Counted from the stretch's first letter, positions 25,615 to 35,318 are shown. The stretch is DNA of 64,000 bases from Deltaproteobacteria bacterium (GCA_017302795.1 JAFLCB010000002.1:372001-436000), one strand, 5' to 3'. Notes: generated from the sequence alone by a model not told the origin. Translations and numbers: made by a program.

Positions 25615-26985
25615 CTAGGCAATCGCTTCTTTAATTTCAACCAAATCAATCGAGTATGTTTTTAGCCGGTCATGCAGAGTGCTTTTAGGCATCCCTAAGT
25701 CGATGGCCGTTTTTCGTTGATTTCCATTGTTTGCCACTAAGCGACGAATAATCATTTCGCGTTCTATTTCTCGCATCACGCTTCCACCAGCTGACGACGG
25801 GGCTGATGAAATCGGTCCAGCATCTTTGCCTCCAAAAGTAGACATCGAGAGCGCCATTGCAGAATTGGGCGATGGAAGGACGGGATCGATAATCCCTGCG
25901 AGATCTTCGGCCTGAATGTGATGCCCAGGAAAATAGGCGGCTGCCCGCGAGAGAACGTTTTTAAGTTCACGAATATTGCCTGGCCAAGAATGTTTTTTAA
26001 GGTGCTCGATCGCTCCGAAGCTTAGGCGCACGCGCAGTTCTCGGCAGAATATGTAGACGAGATCTACGAAATCCTCCATTCGCTCTGACAGTGCCGGAGG
26101 TTGAATCTTGCAAACATTTAAGCGCCAGTAGAGGTCTTCTCGAAAGCGCCCTAGGGCGACCAACTGGCTTAGGTCTTTATGGGTTGCCGCAAGAATCCGA
26201 ACATCTGTCTCAACTGTGCGATCGCTACCCACCGGACGAATCTCCTTATTTTCAAGGGCTCGCAATAGCTTTGCTTGTAACGACATCGGAAGATCTCCGA
26301 CTTCATCTAACATCAGGGTACCGCCGCGGGCCGATTCGAAAGCTCCCTTTCGGTCGTGTGTTGCACCAGTGAACGATCCCTTTACGTGTCCAAAAAGTTC
26401 ACTTTCAATCAGACTTTCAGAAAGCGCTCCGCAATTGATTGAAATCATCGGACCAGCTTTTCTTCGGGAAGCCTCGTGAATGGCTTTTGCTAAAATTTCT
26501 TTTCCAGAGCCTGTGGGCCCGACCATAAGAACAGGGAAGTCCGTATGCGCAAATGACGGCAGTCTTTGCAGTTGAGTGTTCCAAGATTCGTTTTTCGAGG
26601 TAAGGCCGAATTCCGATTGAAGTCCCAGCCGAAATTGTAGAACTGCCTCACCAACTCGAATTCGGTCCAGGTCGCTCAGCGGCGCTTCGGCAATTCGCGT
26701 GTCGTTGACCCAAACTCCTTGTGTCGATTGAAGATCGCGCACCATCCATTGCGTCCCGCGAAGTTCAAATCGCGCGTGACGTGGATTCACTGTTGGGTCT
26801 TGAATTTTTAGGCCGCAAAGTGGGTCGGTGCCGATCGTCATCATAGGAGTCAGGGCGGTCACGTTTCGCGCGCCGGTCCTGTGCATAGAAACTAGAAAAG
26901 CTGGCTTCATTGATTGAGCGGACGGGTGCTGAGACTCTGGCAATACTGGTACGGACTGTTGAAGTACATCGGTCGTTGATGGCAT
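25615..26985 (-). CDS. FHA-domain sigma-54-dependent transcription activator
   Basis: Enhancer-binding protein for RpoN. An FHA domain (about 45-120: MMTIGTDPLCGLKI, NPRHARFEL, DLQSTQGVWVNDTRI) replaces the usual receiver. The AAA+ domain (about 130-365) has Walker A GPTGSGKE, ELFGHVKGSFTGA, Walker B GTLMLDEVGDLP and the arginine-containing WPGNIRELKN. The C-terminal Fis-type HTH is NQRKTAIDLGMPKSTLHDRL. The sigma-54-contacting loop is GSFTGA rather than the standard GAFTGA. Phospho-threonine signalling is the likely input. The window also encodes RpoN. Confidence 0.93.
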   Translation of the reverse strand: MPSTTDVLQQSVPVLPESQHPSAQSMKPAFLVSMHRTGARNVTALTPMMTIGTDPLCGLKIQDPTVNPRHARFELRGTQWMVRDLQSTQGVWVNDTRIAEAPLSDLDRIRVGEAVLQFRLGLQSEFGLTSKNESWNTQLQRLPSFAHTDFPVLMVGPTGSGKEILAKAIHEASRRKAGPMISINCGALSESLIESELFGHVKGSFTGATHDRKGAFESARGGTLMLDEVGDLPMSLQAKLLRALENKEIRPVGSDRTVETDVRILAATHKDLSQLVALGRFREDLYWRLNVCKIQPPALSERMEDFVDLVYIFCRELRVRLSFGAIEHLKKHSWPGNIRELKNVLSRAAAYFPGHHIQAEDLAGIIDPVLPSPNSAMALSMSTFGGKDAGPISSAPSSAGGSVMREIEREMIIRRLVANNGNQRKTAIDLGMPKSTLHDRLKTYSIDLVEIKEAIA

Positions 26986-27014
26986 AAAAACCCCTTTTGT
27001 GAAAACTGGCTGCT

Positions 27015-27033
27015 GGACCGTGATGCAAGGTCC
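27015..27033. promoter_or_regulatory. Small inverted repeat in the divergent promoter region
   Basis: GGACC-N9-GGTCC (27015-27019 and 27029-27033) between the leftward FHA/sigma-54 activator gene and rightward engB. It could be an operator, but the 5-bp arms are short enough to arise by chance. Confidence 0.25.
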
Positions 27034-27167
27034 GACACTTGGCCGGAAGGGGATGAGCTCGTGTGGGGAACCCTTTGATTCGATTTGAAGCTCAGTTTTC
27101 CGTCAAGATCCTACACTTAGAATCCGCGGTCTAAGATTCCGGACAAGAAAATTGTGTGTTAGGTCTA

Positions 27168-27773
27168 ATGTCTATGGCAGGTCGTTTTCAGTTCATTACT
27201 TCGGCAGTAGAGATTTCGGGTTGTCCCATCGATTCAATGCCCGAAATAGCAGTACTTGGGCGTTCAAATGCAGGCAAAAGTACTTTGATCAATGCGTGGG
27301 CGGGGTCGCAAATCGCGAAGACCAGCGCAAAACCGGGCAAAACCCGATTGATCAACTTCTTCCAAGGGGCAAAGTATCGTTTGGTCGATTTTCCTGGTTA
27401 TGGTTACTCCAGTCGCTCAGGTGACGAACAGGCCACATGGGCTGGGATGATCGAATCGTTTTTGTCATCGCGAGCGAATATTAGCGGTGCGCTTTTGCTG
27501 ATGGATTGCCGGCGAGAGTGGTCGGAGGACGAAGCACTCCTCGTTCAGTTCATGGCGCGCATCAGAAAGCCGGTCTGCGTTGTTTTAACGAAGTCTGATA
27601 AGTTGAATCGCCAGGAAGAAAACTCCATTCGAGCTAAATTCAAGGCGATCAAAGGTGTCGAAGCGATCTATTTCGTCTCGAGTACTAAAAAGACGGGGTT
27701 GATTGAGTTGGAAGATGGAATTTTCCGATCCTGGATCGGGAAACGTACGGCCACCGACGGAGCGGATACATGA
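27168..27773 (+). CDS. engB: Ribosome-biogenesis GTPase EngB (YihA/YsxC)
   Basis: Essential small GTPase that helps assemble the 50S subunit. G motifs: G1 GRSNAGKSTL, G2-type KPGKTRLINFF, G3 DFPGYGYSSRS, G4 TKSD and G5 SSTKKTG. Length 201 is standard. ATG 27168 is chosen; ATG 27174 and a TTG at 27156 are alternatives. Its stop overlaps the next start (ATGA). Confidence 0.95.
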   Translation: MSMAGRFQFITSAVEISGCPIDSMPEIAVLGRSNAGKSTLINAWAGSQIAKTSAKPGKTRLINFFQGAKYRLVDFPGYGYSSRSGDEQATWAGMIESFLSSRANISGALLLMDCRREWSEDEALLVQFMARIRKPVCVVLTKSDKLNRQEENSIRAKFKAIKGVEAIYFVSSTKKTGLIELEDGIFRSWIGKRTATDGADT

Positions 27774-27985
27774 TCCTGGTGCTGTTCAGTGCCTCGATTG
27801 GCCTGACACTTGTGTTTCTTACTTTCTTTTTCTGGAACCGGTTAGCATTGGGAAAAACCGAAGCGTGGCTGCATGGACTTGTCGGTGCCTTATTGGCATG
27901 TATGCTGTTTGTAATGTGTTTTGCTTTGGGAATTTGGTTTTCAATTTCTAGGCTAAAGGGGTTGGGATGGATGCCGTCGGTGTAA
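27770..27985 (+). CDS. Small two-helix membrane protein
   Basis: A 71-residue protein with two membrane segments (ILVLFSASIGLTLVFLTFFF and LVGALLACMLFVMCFALGIW) joined by a short charged loop (NRLALGKTEAW). The start overlaps the engB stop by four bases and the end overlaps the kdsB start by 19, so translation is coupled in an engB-X-kdsB-pyrG-kdsD transcript. Not recognised; the compact overlaps and lack of stops argue that it is real. Confidence 0.65.
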   Translation: MILVLFSASIGLTLVFLTFFFWNRLALGKTEAWLHGLVGALLACMLFVMCFALGIWFSISRLKGLGWMPSV

Positions 27986-28776
27986 TTCCGTCGCGCTTTG
28001 GTGCGACTCGATTTCCAGGAAAACCCTTAACCCGAATTGCTGGAAAACCGCTCATCCAACACGTCGTTGAGGGGGCGTTGAAGTCAAAGCGGCTTTCTCA
28101 AATACTGGTGGCGACCGACCATCCTGAAATCGCAAAGGTTGCTGAAGCCGCGGGTGCGCGCGCCGTTATGACGGATCCAGATCTGCCCAGTGGAACGGAT
28201 CGCACATGGGCAGCGCTTTTGACGGCGGGTCTTACGAAAGCAGATGTCGTGGTCAATATCCAAGGTGACGAGCCGCTGATCGAAGGTGGGCCGCTCGATT
28301 CTTTGGTTCAAGCCTTTGACACTCGAGCCGACCTGGATATGGCGACTCTTGGTCGAGAAATGGATCTTTCAACCGCTGACGGCATCGAAAGCCTCGTGGC
28401 GATGACGACGGCCAAAATCGTCGTGGACGAAAACGATCAAGCGCTTTATTTTAGTCGGTTGCCGATTCCATTCACGAGACTTTCTGTCTCTGAACTTCAG
28501 GTTCTTTTGACCGGCGAGCGCGGGGAAGCGATAAAACAGCAGTCAAGGAAATCTGTCCTCAAACACGTTGGAATCTATGCCTTTCGGCCAAGATTCCTGC
28601 AAAAGTTCTGTGCCGCTCCGCCGTGTGGCTTGGAGGTTTTTGAAGGGTTAGAACAGTTGAGAGCATTAAGTCTTGGCGCCCGAATTCATGTAGTTCGTAC
28701 GCACCATGAAAGCTGGGGAGTTGACACCCCGGGGGACGTGGAAAAGATTGAGAGATTGTTGAACCGAAGGAGTTGA
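27967..28776 (+). CDS. kdsB: 3-deoxy-manno-octulosonate cytidylyltransferase
   Basis: Activates Kdo with CTP to CMP-Kdo for lipopolysaccharide inner core. Motifs: VIPSRFGATRFPGKPL (nucleotide-binding loop), ILVATDHPEIA, SGTDRTW, VVNIQGDEPLI, and ALYFSRLPIPF. Length 269 is close to the usual ~250. ATG 27967. Next to pyrG, which makes its substrate CTP, and near kdsD, an earlier step of the same pathway; kdsA is not in the window. Confidence 0.93.
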   Translation: MDAVGVIPSRFGATRFPGKPLTRIAGKPLIQHVVEGALKSKRLSQILVATDHPEIAKVAEAAGARAVMTDPDLPSGTDRTWAALLTAGLTKADVVVNIQGDEPLIEGGPLDSLVQAFDTRADLDMATLGREMDLSTADGIESLVAMTTAKIVVDENDQALYFSRLPIPFTRLSVSELQVLLTGERGEAIKQQSRKSVLKHVGIYAFRPRFLQKFCAAPPCGLEVFEGLEQLRALSLGARIHVVRTHHESWGVDTPGDVEKIERLLNRRS

Positions 28777-28779
28777 AAA

Positions 28780-30603
28780 GTGGCAAAGTCAAAAAGCGCC
28801 AAAGCGGCAAAGCGAACCGGAAAAGACCAAGCCACACGGATCTCTCTTTTGAAAAAGACCACGGCGAAGTCGACCAAAAAGTTGGAGCAGAAATTTATTT
28901 TTGTTACAGGTGGGGTTGTATCGTCGATCGGTAAGGGCTTGACGGCGGCTTCTCTTGGGACACTCTTGGAAGCGCGCGGTTTGAAAGTCACAATTATGAA
29001 ATTCGATCCGTATCTGAACGTCGACCCGGGAACAATGTCGCCGCTTCAGCATGGCGAAGTTTTTGTCACCGAAGATGGAGCTGAAACGGATCTTGATCTT
29101 GGACACTATGAGCGCTTCACGTCGATCACGGTTCATCGCGCGAATTCAGTTTCGACGGGACAAGTCTACGAAGCCGTCATCGCAAAGGAACGTCGCGGTG
29201 ATTATTTAGGCGGAACGGTCCAAGTCATTCCACATATCACCGATGAAATTAAGGCGCGGATGTTCGAAGCGGCGCAAGGTGCGGAAGTCGCGATCGTGGA
29301 GATCGGCGGGACTGTTGGAGATATCGAAAGTCTTCCGTTCCTAGAAGCGATTCGCCAAATGCGTACAGATTTGGGTCACGAAAATTCTTTGTTTATCCAT
29401 GTTACCTACGTTCCGTATATCGCTGCCGCCGGCGAACTAAAGTCAAAGCCAACACAGCACTCAGTGAAAGAGCTCCGCGAAATCGGAATTCAACCGGATT
29501 TTTTAATCTGCAGAAGCGAGCGAGTGATTCCGAAAGAAGTAAAAGCGAAGATCGGCCTTTTTTGTTCGGTTCGACCAGAGAATGTCATCGGCGCCTACGA
29601 TTGTTCGACTATTTACGAAGTTCCTTTGATGCTTCACGAGCAAGGATTTGATGCCAGTGTTTGTGAACGACTAGGTGTCGAAGGTGACGAACCGGACATC
29701 CAGCCTTGGCGCGATATTGTATCGACACTTCGCAATCCCGGCCAAGCGGTAAAAATTGGCGTCGTTGGCAAGTACGTGGATCTCAAAGAAAGTTACAAGT
29801 CTTTGAATGAAGCAATTGTTCACGGTGGAATTGCGAACAATACCCGTGTTGAACTGAAGTGGGTCGATTCGGAATTGTTGACGGAAAACAATGTTGATGA
29901 GGCCCTCAATTCTGTCGACGCTGTCCTGGTTCCCGGAGGGTTCGGTGAGCGCGGAGCTGAGGGAAAAATTGTGGCGATTCAACATGCTCGTGTGAACCAG
30001 ATTCCGTTTTTTGGAATCTGCTTTGGCATGCAGCTAGCCGCGATTGAATTTGCGCGAAATGTTTGTGGCATTCCCGATGCCACTTCGCGCGAGTTTTCTG
30101 GCGATAGAAAAACAGGATCACGAAACTTCGTTATCGACTTCATGGAGGAGCAGCGAACGATCAAAGATAAAGGCGGAACGATGCGCCTCGGTTCGTACCC
30201 ATGTTCGCTCCAGGAGGGCACGATCGTCCATCGTGTTTATGGGAAGTCTCTGATTCACGAACGTCACAGGCACCGTTACGAGTTTAATAACAAGTACCGT
30301 CCGTTGTTTCAGAAGAATGGAATGACATTGGCTGGGATTTGCGAGGACCGAGATCTCGTCGAGATCATCGAGCTTGCGACCCACCCATGGTTTGTTGGAG
30401 TTCAATTTCACCCAGAGTTCAAATCGCGCCCAACTTCGCCGCATCCGCTGTTTAGCAGTTTCGTCGAGGCTGCGCTGACCAACAGGCAGAGTAAGATGTT
30501 ATCGGCCAGCAAAAAGAAGTCTCAGCAAAGCCTGAAAGCTACGCCTAAGCGTGCACCACCGAAACTTCCTGCGAAAAAGCGAACGCTTGCTGCGCGTACT
30601 TAG
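28780..30603 (+). CDS. pyrG: CTP synthase
   Basis: Converts UTP, ATP and glutamine to CTP. The synthetase half starts at [20 protein letters not shown] (about residue 38) and includes [20 protein letters not shown]. The glutaminase half has [12 protein letters not shown], the nucleophile in [11 protein letters not shown] and the His-Glu in [10 protein letters not shown]. At 607 residues it exceeds the usual ~540 because of a basic N-terminal tail (~37, Lys/Ala-rich) and a basic C-terminal tail (~30, Lys/Pro-rich). GTG start at 28780. Confidence 0.96.
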   Translation: MAKSKSAKAAKRTGKDQATRISLLKKTTAKSTKKLEQKFIFVTGGVVSSIGKGLTAASLGTLLEARGLKVTIMKFDPYLNVDPGTMSPLQHGEVFVTEDGAETDLDLGHYERFTSITVHRANSVSTGQVYEAVIAKERRGDYLGGTVQVIPHITDEIKARMFEAAQGAEVAIVEIGGTVGDIESLPFLEAIRQMRTDLGHENSLFIHVTYVPYIAAAGELKSKPTQHSVKELREIGIQPDFLICRSERVIPKEVKAKIGLFCSVRPENVIGAYDCSTIYEVPLMLHEQGFDASVCERLGVEGDEPDIQPWRDIVSTLRNPGQAVKIGVVGKYVDLKESYKSLNEAIVHGGIANNTRVELKWVDSELLTENNVDEALNSVDAVLVPGGFGERGAEGKIVAIQHARVNQIPFFGICFGMQLAAIEFARNVCGIPDATSREFSGDRKTGSRNFVIDFMEEQRTIKDKGGTMRLGSYPCSLQEGTIVHRVYGKSLIHERHRHRYEFNNKYRPLFQKNGMTLAGICEDRDLVEIIELATHPWFVGVQFHPEFKSRPTSPHPLFSSFVEAALTNRQSKMLSASKKKSQQSLKATPKRAPPKLPAKKRTLAART

Positions 30604-30610
30604 GAGTGAG

Positions 30611-31606
30611 ATGAAGCTAGAAATCGATACGGCCTCAAAGGTTTTAGAAATTGAAGCGCGGGGATTGGACCGATTGCGTGAGCGACTATCAACAGAGCCG
30701 CAGGCTTCGAGTTTTGTACGTGCGATTGACCTCCTAGCCGCGTGTAAGGGGAAGGTCATAATTGCTGGCATGGGGAAGTCAGGATTGATCGGCAGAAAAA
30801 TTGCTTCAACTTTCGCATCGACAGGCACACCGTCTTTCTTTCTTCACCCAGCGGAAAGCTCGCACGGTGATTTGGGAATGATCGCAGCAGATGATGTCGT
30901 GATAGGCATTAGCTACAGCGGTGAAGTGCCAGAATTGGAAGCTCTCTTGCGTTTTGTTGCTCGAAAAAACCTGCCTCTGATTTCGATGACGGGCAAAGTT
31001 GGAAGCACACTTGGTCGCGCTGGTACTGTCAGTCTGGATGTGAGTGTTGCAGAAGAGGCTTGCCCGATGGGGCTTGCGCCGACAGCGTCGACGACAGCGA
31101 CCCTTTCGATGGGCGACGCGCTTGCCGTTGCGACGTTGCAGAGGAAAGGTTTCAAGCCAGAGGATTTCGCTGAGCTCCACCCAGGAGGAGCTCTTGGGCG
31201 TCGACTGTTAACGCGCGTTTCCGATGTCATGCACACGGGTGATGCTCTTCCTTTAGTTTCGATGAACACGCAAATGCGGGACGTGCTTGCGACGATGACA
31301 CAGAAAGAAGTGCGTGGTGTTGCAGGTGTACTCGACGAGAAAAATCAACTGATAGGCATTGTGACAGACGGAGATCTTCGACGAAGATTGGAAAAAAGTC
31401 TTAACCCTTTGGACGATAAAGCTATCGATTTAATGTCTCGTGCGCCAAAGACAGTTGATCATAATGAAATGGCGGAACGGGCACTTTTCATGATGGAGCA
31501 GTTCAAAATTCAGACGCTATTTGTTGTGAATCGTGACTCGGCAGAACCCGGACGTCCAGTTGGACTTCTCCATTTACAGGACCTGCTACAGGCAAAACTC
31601 AGGTAA
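30611..31606 (+). CDS. kdsD: Arabinose-5-phosphate isomerase (KpsF/GutQ family)
   Basis: Makes D-arabinose-5-phosphate, the first committed Kdo precursor. The SIS domain (about 35-175) has VIIAGMGKSGLIGRKIASTF, HPAESSHGDLGMI and SYSGEVPELEAL. Two CBS domains follow (about 205-331: VMHTGDALPLVS and LMSRAPKTVDHNE), the standard KdsD/KpsF architecture and length. ATG 30611 is preceded by TAGGAG; reading frames further upstream run inside pyrG. Last gene of the engB-kdsD group. Confidence 0.94.
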   Translation: MKLEIDTASKVLEIEARGLDRLRERLSTEPQASSFVRAIDLLAACKGKVIIAGMGKSGLIGRKIASTFASTGTPSFFLHPAESSHGDLGMIAADDVVIGISYSGEVPELEALLRFVARKNLPLISMTGKVGSTLGRAGTVSLDVSVAEEACPMGLAPTASTTATLSMGDALAVATLQRKGFKPEDFAELHPGGALGRRLLTRVSDVMHTGDALPLVSMNTQMRDVLATMTQKEVRGVAGVLDEKNQLIGIVTDGDLRRRLEKSLNPLDDKAIDLMSRAPKTVDHNEMAERALFMMEQFKIQTLFVVNRDSAEPGRPVGLLHLQDLLQAKLR

Positions 31607-31676
31607 ATATCTGGTAAAATCAGATGAATTCAGACTAATTACGTTAAACAAAACAAAATGTCCGCCGCAATACTCG

Positions 31677-31710
31677 ACGTTGGGATAGCCCTCAACGTTC
31701 TCTTTCTTTT
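31677..31710 (+). terminator. Probable terminator after kdsD
   Basis: ACGTTG (31677-31682) pairs with CAACGT (31693-31698), continued by GG/CC after a one-base bulge, and is followed by a pyrimidine-rich TCTCTTTCTTTTC. It separates kdsD from the gliding-type operon. Confidence 0.55.
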
Positions 31711-31772
31711 CAATGGGTTAACCTAGGGTCACACTGTTGACGTAGGTATCTGTTCGGAAGGTGGGAGTCTTC

Positions 31773-32528
31773 ATGCGTCGATTTTTTTCTCGCGCAGCGG
31801 CTATAGTTTTATTTTTGCTCGCAAATCTGGCGAATCCAGAAGTGGGGCAATCCGAGGTGATTCAGTTTCCCTCCGAAGAGTTGGCGACCGAATCTGTATT
31901 ACCAGTATTCGACCAGCCAGCAGTTGTTCGTAATCGCGTGGTCGAGTTAGCGAAGCGTTTTGAATTCGGTATACTAATGGGCTACGCACTGACGGAGCCA
32001 TTTTATAATCCACTTCAGCTAGGAGCGACGTTTTCCTATCACATCAATGAAGAACACGGAATTAACATCTTCGGGACCACGTTCTTGGAAGGTCTGTCGG
32101 GCGAAGCCGCGCAGTTGAATCCCATCCCTAACTCCAGTCCCCCAGTAAACGCCAATCTCCAGTATGGGCCCTCGCCCAAGTACTTAGTGATCGGCAGCTG
32201 GCAGTATTCCGCTTATTACGGAAAGCTTTCTTTCACCAAAGACTATGTGATGAATCTCCATTTGTATGGTTTAGCGGGAATCGGAATGTACGGGTTAGGT
32301 GACGCCTCGAAACCGGTGCTTGCGGTGGGGCTTGGACAGAAGTTTCATTTTTCACCGTCACTTTCTTTGCGATTTGATCTTCGGGCAATGACTTACATGG
32401 GGCCGGATCCGACTTCGATCCGACTGGATAATAAAACAGGGCCTCAACCTACCAGCGCGTTCGAGGACAAATTGATGCTCGAGGGGCTTTTGAATGTGGG
32501 TTTGAGCTACATGCTTCCCAGCTTGTGA
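31773..32528 (+). CDS. Outer-membrane beta-barrel protein, Glt-operon type (first)
   Basis: A signal peptide (RAAAIVLFLLANLANPEVGQ) and about 225 residues of alternating strands (FEFGILMGYALTEPFYNP, LGATFSYHINEEHGINIF, LSLRFDLRAMTYMGP, with the C-terminus VGLSYMLPSL). It belongs to the outer-membrane beta-barrel group found in Myxococcus glt/nfs and Bdellovibrio loci (GltA/GltB-like), from the fold and the neighbours. ATG 31773, five bases after GGAG. First gene of the operon; overlaps the next region by a GTGATG junction. Confidence 0.78.
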   Translation: MRRFFSRAAAIVLFLLANLANPEVGQSEVIQFPSEELATESVLPVFDQPAVVRNRVVELAKRFEFGILMGYALTEPFYNPLQLGATFSYHINEEHGINIFGTTFLEGLSGEAAQLNPIPNSSPPVNANLQYGPSPKYLVIGSWQYSAYYGKLSFTKDYVMNLHLYGLAGIGMYGLGDASKPVLAVGLGQKFHFSPSLSLRFDLRAMTYMGPDPTSIRLDNKTGPQPTSAFEDKLMLEGLLNVGLSYMLPSL

Positions 32529-32554
32529 TGTTCGACTTTGAAAGGCGTCTAGTG

Positions 32555-33418
32555 ATGAATGAGTTAGTTTTTAGAATTTTACTTCTTGTGCCATCTATCG
32601 TGTTGGCGATGACATTTCATTCTCAATTCGCTTTTGCTCAAGCAACGTTTAGCGATGTTCAGCCAGACGAAGTCATGTCGTCAGTGCCGGGTGAAATGGA
32701 TGCGATTGAACAACTGTATGCGGAAGACCCAGGAAAAAAAACCACCGAAATTATAGAAGACGGAAAACCAAAACAGATCACAGGGCCCAAGTCTGACACT
32801 GAAATCAAAGGTGTATCTGACCTGTCTTCGCTGTCTGAATTCAAAGATATCGCCGTTATTCAAAAGCGGTTCCTGCCGAAAACGCAGCGGTTTGAAGGCT
32901 TCGGTGGAATCAACGGTATTCTCAACGACAAGTTTTTTACCAGTGTCGGTGTCAACGGGCGACTTGGTTACCACTTCACAGAGCGTCTTGGAGTTGAGCT
33001 ACTCGTCATGGTTCTGGCGACTGGTGAACGCGATGTGACCAAAAGTCTTCGTCAGGAGCGAGGTGTCGTAACAACGAACTTTGTTTCTCCGCAAAATTAT
33101 TATGGAGCGGACATACGTTGGACACCGGTGTACGGGAAGATGTCATTTTTGAATAGCAAGATCACAACCTTTGACCTGTATTTTTCGGGCGGCGCCGGAA
33201 TCACAAACACCAATCAGGGCGGATCAGAGCCAACTATTCACTTTGGAACTGGGCAGGTCTTCGCGATCACGAAGTCGGCAGCCTTCCGATGGGATTTTTC
33301 TTGGAACTTCTATAATGCCAAATCCGGTGTCGCGGGTGCGCAGCAAAACTCTCTCTATAACAATCTTTTCCTGACCTTGGGCGCGAGCTTCTTCTTTCCG
33401 GAGGCAACATACAGATGA
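32555..33418 (+). CDS. Outer-membrane beta-barrel protein, Glt-operon type (second)
   Basis: A paralogue-like second barrel. The signal peptide ends near FAFAQA. An acidic, Pro/Ser-containing periplasmic-looking stretch (to about 105) precedes strands RFEGFGGINGILNDKFF, GRLGYHFTERLGVELLVM, FDLYFSGGAGITNTNQGG and a C-terminal LTLGASFFFPEATYR. The barrel domain matches the first protein in style. ATG 32555 is chosen for the signal peptide and AAAGG upstream; ATG 32528 is possible. Overlaps the TPR gene by 4 bases. Confidence 0.78.
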   Translation: MNELVFRILLLVPSIVLAMTFHSQFAFAQATFSDVQPDEVMSSVPGEMDAIEQLYAEDPGKKTTEIIEDGKPKQITGPKSDTEIKGVSDLSSLSEFKDIAVIQKRFLPKTQRFEGFGGINGILNDKFFTSVGVNGRLGYHFTERLGVELLVMVLATGERDVTKSLRQERGVVTTNFVSPQNYYGADIRWTPVYGKMSFLNSKITTFDLYFSGGAGITNTNQGGSEPTIHFGTGQVFAITKSAAFRWDFSWNFYNAKSGVAGAQQNSLYNNLFLTLGASFFFPEATYR

Positions 33419-35316
33419 GAAAACCAAAAATGTTGATACGCTATGTGCTTGCCGCAAGTACCGCCCTCGGCCCGCTAACGGTTGTAGCGCCAATGAATGT
33501 TCAAGCTGCTGTAAGTCCGATTGCTGGCCCGGCCAGTCTTGGACTTGATTCTGTTCAAGGGAAATCTGCTGATCAAGTGGAAACCATTCTCGCGATTCTG
33601 GGCGATCTCGATCGGCTTTCAGCGCTTGAGCCAAGTTTCGGAGAAATAGAAGAAGCCTCAAGCGAATCTACTCTCGAAGATGAGCTTATAGAAGTCGTGG
33701 CGCAAGCCGGACAGAAAAAAAGAACCTCAAAGAAAAAGTCGACACAGACAAAATCAGGAAAGGCATCGGCCCCTGGGCGGGCAGGGACACAGGCGCCGCG
33801 CCGAGTAGCGGATCCTCGTGCGGCGATGATCAAGCGGGAAGAGGACCGCGGCCGACAAGCGGTGCGACGCGGAGACTATTTTGAGGCATCAAAAATCTTC
33901 TTTGGTCTTTTAGAAAAAGAGAAAAATCCACTTCGACTCTTGCAAATCCGCTTCATTCTTGGCCGCACGCTTCAAGAGCTGAAGCTTCACCAAGTGTCCG
34001 CGTTTCCCTATTACGAGATCATTAGGTCTGAAGGTAAAACGAATCCAAAAAATAAATATGTTCGCCAGTCGTTGGAGCGTCTAACTGTCGCTGCGGATCA
34101 ACTGGAAAGCGACATTCTTCTCAATTACGCTGTGAAACAAATTAATGAGGAAGACTTTCCGGCCTCCAATCGGGATATGCTGTTCTTCCGACGGGGTGAG
34201 GTGAGATCGAGGGACGGCGACTTCGTCGAAGCGGCAAAAGAGTTCAACCGAGTCCGGAGCACTTCGATTTTCTACAACCGCGCTCGTTATCAAATTGCTC
34301 TGTCCCTGGTCGAGGCCGGTCAGTTAGAAAAAGCAGAGAATGTCTACGCCGCACTTGCGGAAGTTTCTTCCGATGCGGGAGTTACAAATAAAGTCCGGGT
34401 AAATGCAATGATGGGAAAGGCCCGGACACTTTATCAAAGAAAACTCTTTGCCGAGGCGATCGACTCTTACCGCGAAATTCCCCGAGACACTGAGCAATGG
34501 CACGATGCTTTGTTTGAATCGACGTGGGCGCTTCTGCAGGACGGTCGATTCCGCTCAGCCCTTTCAAACTTTCACTCGTTGCACTCTCCTTTTTATGATG
34601 ACTTTTATCAGCCAGAATCGCTTCTGTTGCGGGCGATTGTGTATCATTACATTTGTCGCTATGACGAAATGGAAACAACTTTGCGGCTCTTCGAGCGTGT
34701 CTATGGTCCTGTTAGCCGCGAACTGCGATCTACTCTGATGTCGACTTCGCCGAGTTCGGCAGTTTCGCTGTACAGAGAAGTTCGAAAGATCGATGAATCT
34801 TTCGAGGAACTCAAAAAAACCGCAAAGGCGAAACGGCAGTCGCAATCACAGGTTCCTTTTTTGGTAGCGAAGCAGGTATTGCGAGAAGGCGATGTGAGGA
34901 GAAATCTATCCTACATTCGAAACCTCGAAATGGAGCGAAAGAAAATTGATCAAGCTCCCGCGACTTGGCGAGAATCGCGAGTTGGCCGGTACGCACGGCG
35001 AGTGGTCGAGCGCCGGATCGATGCGACTCAAGCCGCCACTGGTCGCTTGATCAGACGTCACCTCGAACGCATTCAGGTGGAACTTTCGGGACACTTTGAG
35101 CAATCGAGTTTGATTCGTCTGGATATGCTTTCGGGTAAAAAAGAATCCGTGAAAAAGGAAATTGTCGGCAAAGGTCTACTTCGAGACACAGTCGACGATC
35201 AGCAAGATCGAAACTTCTATATCCAGAATGGTTATGATTTTTGGCCCTTCAAAGGCGAGTACTGGTTGGACGAAATCGGCAACTACCATTACCTCGGTGT
35301 AAAGGCGTGCGAGTGA
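33415..35316 (+). CDS. TPR-repeat exported protein (GltC-like)
   Basis: An exported protein of 633 residues. Signal peptide (VLAASTALGPLTVVAPMNVQ), a Lys/Ser/Thr-rich linker (about 100-135), then tetratricopeptide repeats (about 140-430), for example RGDYFEASKIFFGLLEKEK, DGDFVEAAKEFNRV and KLFAEAIDSYREIP. A long helical segment and a C-terminal WPFKGEYWLDEIGNYHYLGV follow. In Myxococcus the periplasmic TPR protein GltC sits with two barrel genes; order and domains agree. Assignment to GltC is by analogy. Confidence 0.8.
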   Translation: MRKPKMLIRYVLAASTALGPLTVVAPMNVQAAVSPIAGPASLGLDSVQGKSADQVETILAILGDLDRLSALEPSFGEIEEASSESTLEDELIEVVAQAGQKKRTSKKKSTQTKSGKASAPGRAGTQAPRRVADPRAAMIKREEDRGRQAVRRGDYFEASKIFFGLLEKEKNPLRLLQIRFILGRTLQELKLHQVSAFPYYEIIRSEGKTNPKNKYVRQSLERLTVAADQLESDILLNYAVKQINEEDFPASNRDMLFFRRGEVRSRDGDFVEAAKEFNRVRSTSIFYNRARYQIALSLVEAGQLEKAENVYAALAEVSSDAGVTNKVRVNAMMGKARTLYQRKLFAEAIDSYREIPRDTEQWHDALFESTWALLQDGRFRSALSNFHSLHSPFYDDFYQPESLLLRAIVYHYICRYDEMETTLRLFERVYGPVSRELRSTLMSTSPSSAVSLYREVRKIDESFEELKKTAKAKRQSQSQVPFLVAKQVLREGDVRRNLSYIRNLEMERKKIDQAPATWRESRVGRYARRVVERRIDATQAATGRLIRRHLERIQVELSGHFEQSSLIRLDMLSGKKESVKKEIVGKGLLRDTVDDQQDRNFYIQNGYDFWPFKGEYWLDEIGNYHYLGVKACE

Positions 35317-35318
35317 TC

